Below the pieces are notes generated by a model. It was not told where the DNA came from. It worked only from the letters and a program-made list of their open reading frames with translations, and made no database searches. Position numbers and translations under genes: made by a program. Below, piece by piece: positions 16,628-24,306 of a DNA stretch of 64,000 nt (within the stretch, counting starts at the first letter, position 1; each line of letters opens with the position of its first letter). The DNA comes from Streptomyces triculaminicus (GTDB taxonomy: Bacteria > Actinomycetota > Actinomycetes > Streptomycetales > Streptomycetaceae). The DNA is taken from assembly GCF_017349075.1 (NCBI RefSeq), contig NZ_JAFMOF010000005.1:434001-498000 (forward strand), given 5' to 3'.

Positions 16628-17200
16628 TCACAAGGACTGCCGGTCGGCGCCACGGCGTGCGGCGACCGCCTCGGTGTACAGCTCCCGGGTCAGGTCCTCG
16701 GGCCCGATGCCGAGCTCGGCCAGCACGGTACGAAGGTCATCGAGCGCGGCGGAAACCTCGGCCTCGTCCACCAGGGTCTCCAGCTCCAGGAAGATGCCGT
16801 CGATCTCCGGCACGCGAACAAAAGTGGCCAGCATGCGCCGGCCGACGGCCTCGACATCGTAATTCCGGCATCGCTTGTCGAACGCGATCACGGGCCGATA
16901 TCCGAGGCCGAGCAACATCGCGTGTACGGCACCGGGGTCCGCCACCTCGGTCTCGTGCTCGGGCTTGGACCCGGAATCCTCCTCGACCGCGGCGTCCTTG
17001 AAGGTGAGCACGGTCCGGGTGGAGTCGGCACCGTGCACAGTGCGGACGCGAAGCTCCTGGCCGGCCCTCTCCAGCGCCCTGTCCGGCCGGTCGTAGTAGG
17101 TGTCCTTGTACACCTCGAATCGGGCAGTGGCACGCTCGCCGAGTTGCCGCATGACCGCCTCGGGGTCGTGCACCCGGGCCTTCAGTTCCGCCTCGATCAC
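16628..17200 (-). CDS. CYTH-domain protein (class IV adenylate cyclase-like)
   Basis: A 190-residue CYTH (triphosphate tunnel) protein. The signature ExExK is present as IEAELKAR (E3, E5, K7). Further tunnel residues follow in ELRVRTV, TVLTFKD, EHETEV, DKRCRNYD and FLELETLVDE. CYTH enzymes act on triphosphorylated substrates: adenylate cyclase CyaB, thiamine triphosphatase or inorganic triphosphatase. The pattern is closest to CyaB-like class IV cyclases, but activity cannot be decided from sequence. Confidence 0.9.
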   Translation of the reverse strand: MIEAELKARVHDPEAVMRQLGERATARFEVYKDTYYDRPDRALERAGQELRVRTVHGADSTRTVLTFKDAAVEEDSGSKPEHETEVADPGAVHAMLLGLGYRPVIAFDKRCRNYDVEAVGRRMLATFVRVPEIDGIFLELETLVDEAEVSAALDDLRTVLAELGIGPEDLTRELYTEAVAARRGADRQSL

Positions 17201-17351
17201 GTTGTGTTCTCCCCTTCAGACCGTGCGGTGGGCGCCGTTGACCGGCGCGGAGAGCACCACGCCCAAGGCGCCCACCGTGCCGGGTCCGCACTACGGCCGC
17301 GCTGGCGGACGGCCCGCGGCGGGCGCAGCCCCGCGCCTCCTGTGCACACGC

Positions 17352-17546
17352 CTATCGCAAAGTGTCGAGGAAGGAGGCCCAGCTCGACGGAGGCAGCGTC
17401 AGAGTGGGGCCTTGGGGACGTTTGCTGTCCCGCACAGGAACAGCGCTGGGTATGTTGTCCGCGACCTCGACACAGTTCGCATCGCCCCCGTTGCTGTAGC
17501 TGCTCTTACGCCATTTCGCGGTGGCAAGGTCGAGGGCTGTCGTCAT
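17352..17546 (-). CDS. DUF397 protein (WhiJ-associated)
   Basis: A 64-residue protein with the DUF397 core WRKSSYSNGGDANCVEVAD, a middle VPVRDSKRPQGPTL and a C-terminal LPPSSWASFLDTL. DUF397 proteins are actinomycete-specific partners of WhiJ-type XRE regulators, and are thought to bind or modulate them. Start (ATG) overlaps the XRE stop by four bases, so expression is coupled. Confidence 0.95.
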   Translation of the reverse strand: MTTALDLATAKWRKSSYSNGGDANCVEVADNIPSAVPVRDSKRPQGPTLTLPPSSWASFLDTLR

Positions 17547-18364
17547 GATGTGTTGTCCTCCATGAGGTGCTGGATGAATGCCAGCGATTCCGGCGGTGCG
17601 AGGGCCAGGTCCCGCACGCGATCGTAGGACAGGCGCAGCTGAGCGACTTCGCCCAGTTCATCGACCAGATCTCCTGTCTTGCTGCCTTCCAGGTAGGCGA
17701 CGCAGCGCCCGTCCGGAAGCCACAGCAGGGAGAGTGACCCGCCCATGAGATCGTGCACCCCGGCCGCGAACGGCAGGACCTGAACCACCATGTACGGCGA
17801 TGACGTCGCTTGCACGAGCCGCTCGAGCTGTTGCTGCCACACGCACCGGTCGGCGGCCGGCCGCCGCAGGGCGGCCTCGTCAAGAATGACGCGCACACTC
17901 GGCGGGGGTTCCCGGTGTAGCAGTTCCTGCCTTCCCATTCGGGCAGCCACCTGGTCTTCCAATACGTCGCCGTTCCCTGCCGGTGGTGCGGAAGACAGCA
18001 CGGCACGTGCGTAGTCCTCCGTCTGAAGCAGTCCGGGGATGGCCAGCATGTATTTGTGCATGATCGTGGCCTTGGCCTCGTACTGCATGAACTCCTTGTA
18101 CTGGTCCATGAAGACTTCCTGCCGCGCCAGCCGCCACAGCCGGGTCAACAGACCACCGGTCTTGTAGACGCCGTCCAGCGCTTCCATGACGGGAAGCTGG
18201 GAAAGACGCTCTCCCGTCTCAAGACGGTGCAGGTACGTGCGGTCGTACGACGTGTCCTCGGACAGCTGAGCCAGCGACTTACCGGACTCTTCTCGCAGGC
18301 GCCGGAGCTCGAAGGCGAGCACCCATCGAGCAGAACAATCGTCTTCGGATGGATGTTCGCCCAT
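17543..18364 (-). CDS. XRE regulator with DUF5753 (WhiJ family)
   Basis: A 273-residue WhiJ-type regulator. The helix-turn-helix is FELRRLREESGKSLAQLSED followed by DRTYLHRLETGER. The remaining 180 residues are DUF5753: KATIMHKYMLAIPGLLQTEDYARAVL, VAARMGRQELLHREPPPSVRVILDEAALRRP, MVVQVLPFAAGVHDLMGGSLSLLWLPDG. The ATG at 18364 follows GGGGAG. It forms an operon with the DUF397 gene and is divergent from the 108-residue protein. Streptomycetes carry dozens of such sets, which influence development and antibiotic production; the specific target here is unknown. Confidence 0.93.
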   Translation of the reverse strand: MGEHPSEDDCSARWVLAFELRRLREESGKSLAQLSEDTSYDRTYLHRLETGERLSQLPVMEALDGVYKTGGLLTRLWRLARQEVFMDQYKEFMQYEAKATIMHKYMLAIPGLLQTEDYARAVLSSAPPAGNGDVLEDQVAARMGRQELLHREPPPSVRVILDEAALRRPAADRCVWQQQLERLVQATSSPYMVVQVLPFAAGVHDLMGGSLSLLWLPDGRCVAYLEGSKTGDLVDELGEVAQLRLSYDRVRDLALAPPESLAFIQHLMEDNTS

Positions 18365-18417
18365 CTCAACTCCCCTTTGTTGTCTTGCAGTCAGGCAACA
18401 GGCCCCCTCTGCCGAAG

Positions 18418-18448
18418 CGTAGTCCCGCTCCGCGAGCCTGTGACTACG
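18418..18448. promoter_or_regulatory. inverted repeat in WhiJ-type divergent promoter (locus 1)
   Basis: Arms CGTAGTC and GACTACG separated by 17 bases, in the gap between the divergent XRE gene and the 108-residue gene. A related CGTAG/CTACG pair with a different spacing occurs at 32244-32270 in the second WhiJ-type locus. Confidence 0.45.
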
Positions 18449-18477
18449 AGCAGTGAGAACAGGTCGAAGGGAACGCC

Positions 18478-18804
18478 ATGCACGACAACCCCACCCCGCC
18501 GGAGGCGATGACGTACCGCGAGGGTGCGTACGTGATCGATACGCGCAGCGGGCGGCTGGCACAGGTGATGGGAACGATGGGCCCGCGCGTGCAGGTGCGG
18601 CGGCCCGGTGGCGGGCGGGAATGGGAGGTTTCACCCCAGGCGTTGCGGCTGGCGACGCGGGAGGAGCGCGCGGCCGCTGAGGGGTGTGCGGAGTGCGTTT
18701 CGCTGCGGGCCTTGCAGCGGGCGGCGGTGGACGGTGGGGAGAAGTGCCGGGCCGTCGAGGCCACGGTCGCGGTGCGTCGGCATGTGCGGGAGGTGCACGC
18801 GTGA
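18478..18804 (+). CDS. small protein of WhiJ-type locus 1, unknown function
   Basis: A 108-residue protein starting MHDNPTPPEAMTYREGAYVI after a GAAGGGA ribosome site. The first 60 residues look like a small beta domain (GAYVIDTRSGRLAQVMGTMG, VQVRRPGGGREWEV). The last 40 (GCAECVSLRALQRAAVDGGE, then VAVRRHVREVHA) match the C-terminal tail of the ATP-binding protein at 31634-32200 (CRECAALGAAQRRAVDEG, DAVRRHVRDVH). The tail therefore seems to be a portable module with a CxxC pair. The stop overlaps the next gene. Function unknown. Confidence 0.75.
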   Translation: MHDNPTPPEAMTYREGAYVIDTRSGRLAQVMGTMGPRVQVRRPGGGREWEVSPQALRLATREERAAAEGCAECVSLRALQRAAVDGGEKCRAVEATVAVRRHVREVHA

Positions 18805-19094
18805 TGGGTGTGGGGGCCCGGGCCGACTGCCCGCATCAGGCTGGGTGGACGCAGGGCGAGGAGGGCGTGTGGAGCTGCGCGAGGTGCGGTACGCGGCGGT
18901 TCACGGACTACGGGGCCTTGCGGCCGCCGGGGTTGCCGGAGGCGAAGACGCCGAGTCCCGCCGCGCGGCGGGTGGCGGATCGCAGGGCGGCGGGTTACAT
19001 CGCGTTCCGTCTGCCGCGTGGCCTTCGGTGGGGGCGTACGGAGGCGGAGTGCCGGGCTTCGCCCGGGGCTGCTTCGCTGCGCTGCGCGGCTTGA
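18804..19094 (+). CDS. small CxxC protein, DUF6255-like (locus 1)
   Basis: A 96-residue protein with a CxxC pair (WSCARCGTRRFTDYGALRPP) and the motif LPEAKTPSPAARRVADRRAA. It has a close paralogue at 31437-31637 (GTQRFTDYGSLRPPGLP, then TPSPAARRAADRSAA). The pattern resembles proteins annotated DUF6255, by memory only. GGGAGGT precedes two possible starts, a GTG at 18801 (GTGA overlap with the upstream stop) or the ATG at 18804. The C-terminal 25 residues after IAFRLPRG are low quality and may read through into non-conserved sequence. Confidence 0.7.
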   Translation: MGVGARADCPHQAGWTQGEEGVWSCARCGTRRFTDYGALRPPGLPEAKTPSPAARRVADRRAAGYIAFRLPRGLRWGRTEAECRASPGAASLRCAA

Positions 19095-19131
19095 GGCGGG
19101 CCGGCATGGCGGCCCGCCCCGTGGTACCGCG

Positions 19132-20217
19132 TTAGAAGACGACCACCGACCGCAGCACATCGCCCGTGTGCATGCGCTCGAACGCCTTCTCGACGTCGTC
19201 GAGCCCGATCGTCTCGGTGACGAACGCGCCCAGGTCCAGGCGGCCCTGCTGGTGGAGGTCGATCAGCATGGGGAAGTCCCGCGAGGGCAGGCAGTCGCCG
19301 TACCAGGAGGACTTCAGGGCGCCGCCCCGGCCGAAGACGTCCAGCAGCGGGAGCTCGAGCTTCATCTCCGGCGTCGGCACGCCGACCAGGACCACGGTGC
19401 CGGCCAGGTCGCGGGCGTAGAAGGCCTGCTCGTACGTCTCGGGGCGGCCGACCGCCTCGATGACGACGTCCGCGCCGAAGCCGCCGGTCAGCTCGCGGAT
19501 CGCCTCGACGGGGTCGGTCGTCCGCGAGTTGACGGTGTGGGTGGCGCCCATGCCGCGTGCCATCTCGAGCTTGCGGTCGTCGACGTCGACCGCGATGATG
19601 CGGGCCGCGCCCGCCAGGCGGGAGCCGGCGATCGCCGCGTCGCCCACGCCGCCGCAGCCGATGACGGCGACGGAGTCGCCGCGCCCCACCCCGCCGGTGT
19701 TGATCGCGGCGCCGATGCCCGCCATGACGCCGCAGCCGAGCAGGCCGGCGACGGCCGGGGAGACGGCGGGGTCGACCTTGGTGCACTGGCCGGCGGCGAC
19801 GAGCGTCTTCTCGGCGAAGGCGCCGATGCCCAGGGCGGGCGAGAGCTCGGTGCCGTCGGTGAGCGTCATCTTCTGCTTCGCGTTGTGGGTGGCGAAGCAG
19901 TACTGCGGGCGGCCCCGCAGACACGCGCGGCACTGGCCGCAGACGGCCCGCCAGTTGAGGATGACGAAGTCGCCGGGGGCGACCTCGGAGACTCCCTCGC
20001 CGACGGCCTCGACGACGCCCGCGGCCTCGTGGCCGAGGAGGAAGGGGAAGTCGTCGTTGATGCCGCCCTGCTTGTAGTGCAGGTCGGTGTGGCACACACC
20101 GCACGCCTGGATCTTCACCACGGCCTCGCCGGGGCCCGGGTCCGGTACGACGATCGTCTCCACCCGGACCGGCTCGTTCTTGCCCGGTGCGATGACTCCG
20201 CGAACTTCCTGCGCCAT
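19132..20217 (-). CDS. mscR: S-(hydroxymethyl)mycothiol dehydrogenase
   Basis: A 361-residue zinc alcohol dehydrogenase of class III type. It oxidises the formaldehyde-mycothiol adduct, or reduces S-nitrosomycothiol, with NAD. Catalytic zinc ligands lie in ACGVCHTDLHYKQG and GHEAAGVVEAVGEG. The structural zinc lobe is the four-Cys segment VCGQCRACLRGRPQYC. The nucleotide fold GCGGVGDAAIAG is followed by AVDVDD, an NAD-type acidic end. The exact length and sequence style match the mycothiol-dependent enzyme of actinomycetes. It is a formaldehyde and nitrosative stress defence enzyme of the cytosol. Confidence 0.93.
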   Translation of the reverse strand: MAQEVRGVIAPGKNEPVRVETIVVPDPGPGEAVVKIQACGVCHTDLHYKQGGINDDFPFLLGHEAAGVVEAVGEGVSEVAPGDFVILNWRAVCGQCRACLRGRPQYCFATHNAKQKMTLTDGTELSPALGIGAFAEKTLVAAGQCTKVDPAVSPAVAGLLGCGVMAGIGAAINTGGVGRGDSVAVIGCGGVGDAAIAGSRLAGAARIIAVDVDDRKLEMARGMGATHTVNSRTTDPVEAIRELTGGFGADVVIEAVGRPETYEQAFYARDLAGTVVLVGVPTPEMKLELPLLDVFGRGGALKSSWYGDCLPSRDFPMLIDLHQQGRLDLGAFVTETIGLDDVEKAFERMHTGDVLRSVVVF

Positions 20218-20368
20218 GGTCAGCGCCCCACCCTTCTCGTCGCTGTCTGTCCGACAAGGTCACGGTACGCCCAAGGATCTGTCTCCGCGCGTAGAGGGCC
20301 CTTGACCGGCACAGGTCAAGAGCTCTAGCTTCGCGCTGCACCGTTCTTGTTACCCAGGAGTCACTAAA

Positions 20369-21169
20369 GTGTCGCTCTCCCTCAAGTCCACCCGCGTGCG
20401 CCTCGCCGCGGCCACCGCCGCGCTGGCCGTCGGCGCCGGTCTCTACACCGCCGGCGCGGCCTCGGCCGAGCACTCGGTGCCCCGTACGGACAAGGAGATC
20501 CCGAACCTCACCCAGGTCCAGGACAAGATCAAGGCCTTCTACGGCGACACGGTCGACGCCTCCGGCCAGCACTACGCCTCGGCGGACAGCAACTACGCCA
20601 AGCAGGTCGCCGACATCGAGAAGAAGGCCAAGGGCCAGCTCGAGAAGGTCGTCAAGAACCGCGCCCACGCCAAGAAGGGCGCGAAGAAGCCCGCCATCGT
20701 CCTCGACCTGGACGACACCACGCTGCTGACCTACAACTACGAGCTGCAGGTGGGCTTCCACTTCACGCCCGAGTCGCAGGACGCGTACCTGAAGTCCACC
20801 GACATGGCGGCCGTCTTCGGCATGCCGAAGCTCGTCAACTGGGCCAAGTCCCAGGGCATCGAGGTCTTCTACGTCACCGGCCGCGGCGAGCACCAGCGCG
20901 AGTGGAGCGCCCGCAACCTCAAGAACGTCGGCTACAAGCCCGTCGCCGACACCAGCCACTTCTTCCTGAAGAACAAGCAGACCCCGCCCGCCTACCTCCC
21001 GTGCGGCGCGAAGTGCACCACCGTCGAGTACAAGGCGGGCACCCGCAAGTACATCGAGTCCAAGGGCTTCGACATCGTCGCCAACTTCGGCGACCAGTAC
21101 AGCGACCTCAAGGGCGGCTACGCCGACCGCACGTACAAGATGCCCAACCCCATGTACTACCTGCCGTAA
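20369..21169 (+). CDS. secreted HAD-superfamily acid phosphatase
   Basis: A 266-residue class B-type acid phosphatase. It starts with GTG eight bases after AGGAG. A signal peptide (VRLAAATAALAVGAGLYTAG, cleavage near AASAEH) directs secretion. The HAD nucleophile motif is LDLDDTTLLTYNYE (D-x-D), motif II is FYVTGRGE, and FGDQYSDLKGG is motif IV. A Cys pair (LPCGAKCTTVEY) may form a disulphide. It probably releases phosphate from external esters. A strong hairpin follows the stop. Confidence 0.9.
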   Translation: MSLSLKSTRVRLAAATAALAVGAGLYTAGAASAEHSVPRTDKEIPNLTQVQDKIKAFYGDTVDASGQHYASADSNYAKQVADIEKKAKGQLEKVVKNRAHAKKGAKKPAIVLDLDDTTLLTYNYELQVGFHFTPESQDAYLKSTDMAAVFGMPKLVNWAKSQGIEVFYVTGRGEHQREWSARNLKNVGYKPVADTSHFFLKNKQTPPAYLPCGAKCTTVEYKAGTRKYIESKGFDIVANFGDQYSDLKGGYADRTYKMPNPMYYLP

Positions 21170-21188
21170 GGCCTCCGGCCCCGCGCAC

Positions 21189-21217
21189 GGCCCGGACCTC
21201 AGGTGTGGGTCCGGGCC
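21189..21217. terminator. terminator hairpin after HAD phosphatase
   Basis: Perfect 10-bp stem GGCCCGGACC (21189-21198) and GGTCCGGGCC (21208-21217) with a nine-base loop, 19 bases after the phosphatase stop. It can also serve the convergent gene. Its right arm is duplicated by the 19-bp tandem repeat beginning at 21198. Confidence 0.75.
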
Positions 21218-21235
21218 TCAGGTGTGGGTCCGGGC
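21198..21235. repeat. 19-bp tandem duplication at gene 3' end
   Basis: Two exact copies of a 19-bp unit (21198-21216 and 21217-21235). The second copy contains the stop codon of the minus-strand HTH-membrane protein, and each copy carries one right arm of the terminator hairpin. Confidence 0.85.
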
Positions 21236-22105
21236 CTTGCGCAGCCGCTGGCAGCCCCGCAGCTCCCCGCCGTGGGAGTCGCAGACCTCGAACCACACGT
21301 TCTTCAGGCCGTGCCGGACGCCGTTCCGGCCGACGTCCTGCTCGCCGTCGGGGTTGTCGACCAGGACGGTGGTGTGACTGCCGCGCCCGTCCTCGTAGTG
21401 CATGATCAGCCGGCCGCCCCAGCCGTCGTCGTAGGCCTCGCGGTCGTCCCGGGACAGCGGCATCACGTACTCGATGCCGTACCACCCGTCCTTGGTGTCC
21501 CAGTAGCGGTATCCCACGCTCGCGATCGTCGCGCCCTTGGTGCTCCGCGCCTCGAACAGGCTGAACGGGCCTGCGGGACCCCGCACCTTCTCGGCGGCAG
21601 GAGTCCTGGCGGGCGGCCGCTCGTCGCCGCCGGAACGGGGCAGCACCACGCCGAACAGCCCGTAGCCCAGGGCCAGTACGGCCGCCACCACGGGCAGCCA
21701 CGTCGCCCGGGGCCGCGCCCTCGCCACCAGAGCGCCGAACCGTCTCCGTTCCGCCGCCGGGGCGGTGGCCACCGGTGTACCGGCGTGAGGGTCGTCGCCG
21801 TCGGGGACGTCCCGCTCCCGTCCGGCGATCCGCTCCCTGGCCTCCAGCCACGCCCCGAGCCGCCGCTCGTCGCCGCATGCCACCACGAACGCCTCGAGGA
21901 CCTCGGCGCGCGGCACCGCGCTCCGGGTGAGCGCGTCGGAGATGGTGCTGCGCGGCAGCACCCTGCCGTGGTCGGCCGCCCGCTGCTGGAGCCGGCGGTA
22001 GGTGAGCCCGGAACGATGGCGCAGCTCCCGCATCAGTCCCACCAGATCGGCCGCGTCCTGTGCCCGGGCCGGATCCGGTCCCCCCTGCTCGGTCATGGTG
22101 CACAT
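21218..22105 (-). CDS. HTH-membrane protein of unknown function
   Basis: About 295 residues. An N-terminal XRE-like helix-turn-helix (LVGLMRELRHRSGLTYRRLQ, then RSTISDALTRSAVPRAEVLEAFV) is followed by a linker, one transmembrane helix (WLPVVAAVLALGYGLFGVVL) and an extracytoplasmic C-terminal domain of about 120 residues with YRYWDTKDGWYGIEYVMPLS and two late cysteines (VCDSHGGELRGCQRLR). This layout, DNA-binding inside and a sensor outside, is common in Streptomyces. No ribosome site supports either MCTMTEQ (22105) or MTEQ (22096). Function unknown. Confidence 0.75.
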   Translation of the reverse strand: MCTMTEQGGPDPARAQDAADLVGLMRELRHRSGLTYRRLQQRAADHGRVLPRSTISDALTRSAVPRAEVLEAFVVACGDERRLGAWLEARERIAGRERDVPDGDDPHAGTPVATAPAAERRRFGALVARARPRATWLPVVAAVLALGYGLFGVVLPRSGGDERPPARTPAAEKVRGPAGPFSLFEARSTKGATIASVGYRYWDTKDGWYGIEYVMPLSRDDREAYDDGWGGRLIMHYEDGRGSHTTVLVDNPDGEQDVGRNGVRHGLKNVWFEVCDSHGGELRGCQRLRKARTHT

Positions 22106-22163
22106 GGTGGCAGCCACGCGCGGAGCCGCAACCCCGCACGACCCGCGGGGGGCCGGGGACCGT

Positions 22164-23072
22164 TCAGCGCCGCTTCGGCACCGGTACGCGCATCAGGTCG
22201 CGGGCCACGGTCAGCTCGCCGTCGAAGCCCGCCGCCCGGGCCTGGCGCTCGAAGAGCGAGGGGTCGTCGTAGCGCTGCGAGAAGTGGGTGAGCACCAGGT
22301 GGCGTACGCCCGCCTCGGCCGCGACCCGGCCGGCCTGACCGGCCGTCAGGTGGCCGTGCTCGGTGGCCAGGGCCTCGTCCTCGTCGGTGAAGGTCGACTC
22401 GATGACGAGCATGTCGCAGCCCTCGGCCAGTTCCCGGACGCCGACGCACAGCCGGGTGTCCATCACGAAGGCGAAGCGCTGCCCGCGCCGTACCTCGCTC
22501 ACCTCGTCCAGCGTGACCCCGCCGACCTCGCCCTCGCGCTGCAGCCGGCCGACGTCCGGCCCGCTGATGCCGCGCTCGGCCAGCAGTTCCGGCAGTATCC
22601 GGCGCCCGTCGGGCTCGACGAGGCGGTAGCCGTAGGACTCCACGGGGTGGGAGAGCCGGCGGGCCTCGAGGCGGTACGACGGCGTGTCGGCGAGCACCGC
22701 GCCGGTGCCCGCCACCGGCTCCGGGACCAGCTTGACCGTCTCGCGGTAGGCCGTGGCGTACCGCAGCCGCTTGAAGAAGCGCTCGCCGCCGGCGGGGTAG
22801 TGCGCGGTGACCGGGTGCGGCACCCGGTCGAGGTTGACGCGCTGGATCACCCCGGCGAGGCCGAGCGAGTGGTCGCCGTGGAAGTGCGTGATGAGGATCC
22901 GGTTGAGGTCGTGGGCGGCCACGCCGGCGCGCAGCATCTGCCGCTGGGTTCCCTCACCGGGGTCGAACATCAGGCCTTCGCCGTCCCACAGCAGGACGTA
23001 GCCGTTGTGGTTGCGGTGCCGGGTGGGCACCTGGCTGGCGGTGCCGAGGATGACGAGTTCGCGGACGGACAA
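22164..23072 (-). CDS. rnz: ribonuclease Z
   Basis: A 302-residue metallo-beta-lactamase-fold endonuclease that trims the 3' ends of tRNA precursors. The core motif is LITHFHGDHSLGLAGVIQ (HxHxDH), with upstream VILGTASQVPTRHRNHNGY and FDPGEGTQRQM, and downstream SHPVESYGY, MDTR, EHGHLTAGQAG and LTHFSQRY, all RNase Z signatures. The start appears to be TTG at 23072 (SVRELVILG), four bases after the HIT gene stop, which gives the usual length; upstream ATG or GTG starts would overlap the HIT gene. Confidence 0.95.
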   Translation of the reverse strand: MSVRELVILGTASQVPTRHRNHNGYVLLWDGEGLMFDPGEGTQRQMLRAGVAAHDLNRILITHFHGDHSLGLAGVIQRVNLDRVPHPVTAHYPAGGERFFKRLRYATAYRETVKLVPEPVAGTGAVLADTPSYRLEARRLSHPVESYGYRLVEPDGRRILPELLAERGISGPDVGRLQREGEVGGVTLDEVSEVRRGQRFAFVMDTRLCVGVRELAEGCDMLVIESTFTDEDEALATEHGHLTAGQAGRVAAEAGVRHLVLTHFSQRYDDPSLFERQARAAGFDGELTVARDLMRVPVPKRR

Positions 23073-23076
23073 GGGT

Positions 23077-23433
23077 CTATCCCGGGGGCCAGTTGAAGCC
23101 ACGGCCGCCGAGGACGTGGGCGTGCGCGTGGAAGACGGTCTGCCCGGCGCCGGCGCCGGTGTTGAAGACGATGCGGAAGCCCTTGTCGCCGTTCTCCTGC
23201 AGGGCGACCTCGCCGGCGTCGCGCAGTATGTCGGCGGCGATCTGCGGCTCGGCGGCGGCGAGGGAGGCGGCGTCGGGGTAGTGCACCTTGGGGATCACCA
23301 GGCAGTGCACGGGCGCCTGGGGATTGATGTCGCGGAACGCGAGGGTCGTCTCGGTCTCCTTGACGACCGTCGCGGGTACGTCACCCGAGACGATCTTGCA
23401 GAACAGGCAGTCGGCCTGCGGTTCTCCCGCCAC
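23077..23433 (-). CDS. HIT-family nucleotide-binding protein
   Basis: A 118-residue histidine-triad hydrolase. The HIT motif is FHAHAHVLGG (HxHxH), and the N-terminus carries DCLFCKIVSGDVPA, a zinc-binding start typical of HINT-branch proteins. HINT proteins hydrolyse nucleoside phosphoramidates and adenylated compounds. It lies four bases upstream of rnz and is probably co-transcribed with it. Confidence 0.95.
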   Translation of the reverse strand: MAGEPQADCLFCKIVSGDVPATVVKETETTLAFRDINPQAPVHCLVIPKVHYPDAASLAAAEPQIAADILRDAGEVALQENGDKGFRIVFNTGAGAGQTVFHAHAHVLGGRGFNWPPG

Positions 23434-23513
23434 CGGTGGGCTCCTCCCGGGTCATCGGCTCGTACGGTCGGGATGTTACCGGTCCGTCCGTACGAGCACG
23501 GTGACCCGCCCCG

Positions 23514-24065
23514 TCATTTGCCCTGCACCGGCGCCTTGTCGGTGCAGCTCGCCGAGGGTCCGGGTGCCGGGCCGTGCGGGGGCGAGGTGGGCTTGGGGCC
23601 GTCCGGCGGCTTCGGACCGTCAGGGGGCTTGCCCCCGCCCGTGTGGCCGCAGTCGCCGAGCACGCTCACCGAGAACTCCGTGCGTCCGTCGACCTTGGCG
23701 GTGAGCAGGCCGCGCAGGCAGGACTGGCCGGTGATGCCGGTGACCCTGCCGAAGACGATGATCTTCTTGCCGGTGTCCGTCCGGCCCTCGCAGTCGACGC
23801 CGACGACGGTCACGGGCTGGGTGGCGCCGCCGCCGTCCGGGCCGCCGTTCTCGGCCTTGCCGTGGCAGTTCAGCCAGGCCGTCTTCACGCCCTCGTGGTC
23901 GAGCGCGCCGGAGGCGAGCTTCTGTGTGGTGATGGCGACGGTCACCGCGTCGAGCCCGCCGACGGGCTCGCAGCCCGTGACGGTCATGACGGCGGCGCCG
24001 GTGAGCGCGGCGGCGCACGCCGCGTACCGCGCCCGGGACAGACGTATGCGCTTCGACGCGCCCAT
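23514..24065 (-). CDS. putative lipoprotein with Cys-rich domain
   Basis: A 183-residue exported protein. The signal ACAAALTGAAVMTVTGC ends in a lipobox with Cys at about residue 32. The mature domain (GLDAVTVAITTQKLASGALD, then VKTAWLNCHGK, VVGVDCEGR, TGQSCLRG, VLGDCGH) has five further cysteines. The C-terminus is a Pro/Lys/Gly repeat (KPPDGPKPPDGPKP) ending in SCTDKAPVQGK. No known family; probably a cell-surface lipoprotein. Confidence 0.75.
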   Translation of the reverse strand: MGASKRIRLSRARYAACAAALTGAAVMTVTGCEPVGGLDAVTVAITTQKLASGALDHEGVKTAWLNCHGKAENGGPDGGGATQPVTVVGVDCEGRTDTGKKIIVFGRVTGITGQSCLRGLLTAKVDGRTEFSVSVLGDCGHTGGGKPPDGPKPPDGPKPTSPPHGPAPGPSASCTDKAPVQGK

Positions 24066-24189
24066 GGCGGGAGTCTCCCACCGGCCCGATCCGTGGGGAA
24101 GAACGCCTCCGGGCCATACCCGGAGAGCGGCATGCGGCGCGTAAAGGCTCGGGAGACCGGGGCGACTTCACGCCATCGGCACAACTTCG

Positions 24190-24219
24190 TGTGGAAACAC
24201 AGGTTTTATCGTTTCCGCA
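24190..24219. promoter_or_regulatory. inverted repeat upstream of the GT2-GT39-GtrA-oxidase operon
   Basis: TGTGGAAAC (24190-24198) and GTTTCCGCA (24211-24219) pair at 8 of 9 positions around a 12-base, T-rich spacer. The region is clearly less GC-rich than its surroundings. It lies about 90 bases before the operon start and also contains two GGGGAGTC direct repeats nearer the gene. Candidate promoter/operator. Confidence 0.45.
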
Positions 24220-24306
24220 CCCGAGTTTCACTTTCTCCCCCTACTCTTCCCGCAGGGGAGTCACACGCGTACTGGGGAGTCGCGTGACGGGGGTTGGGGG
24301 ATTCTG

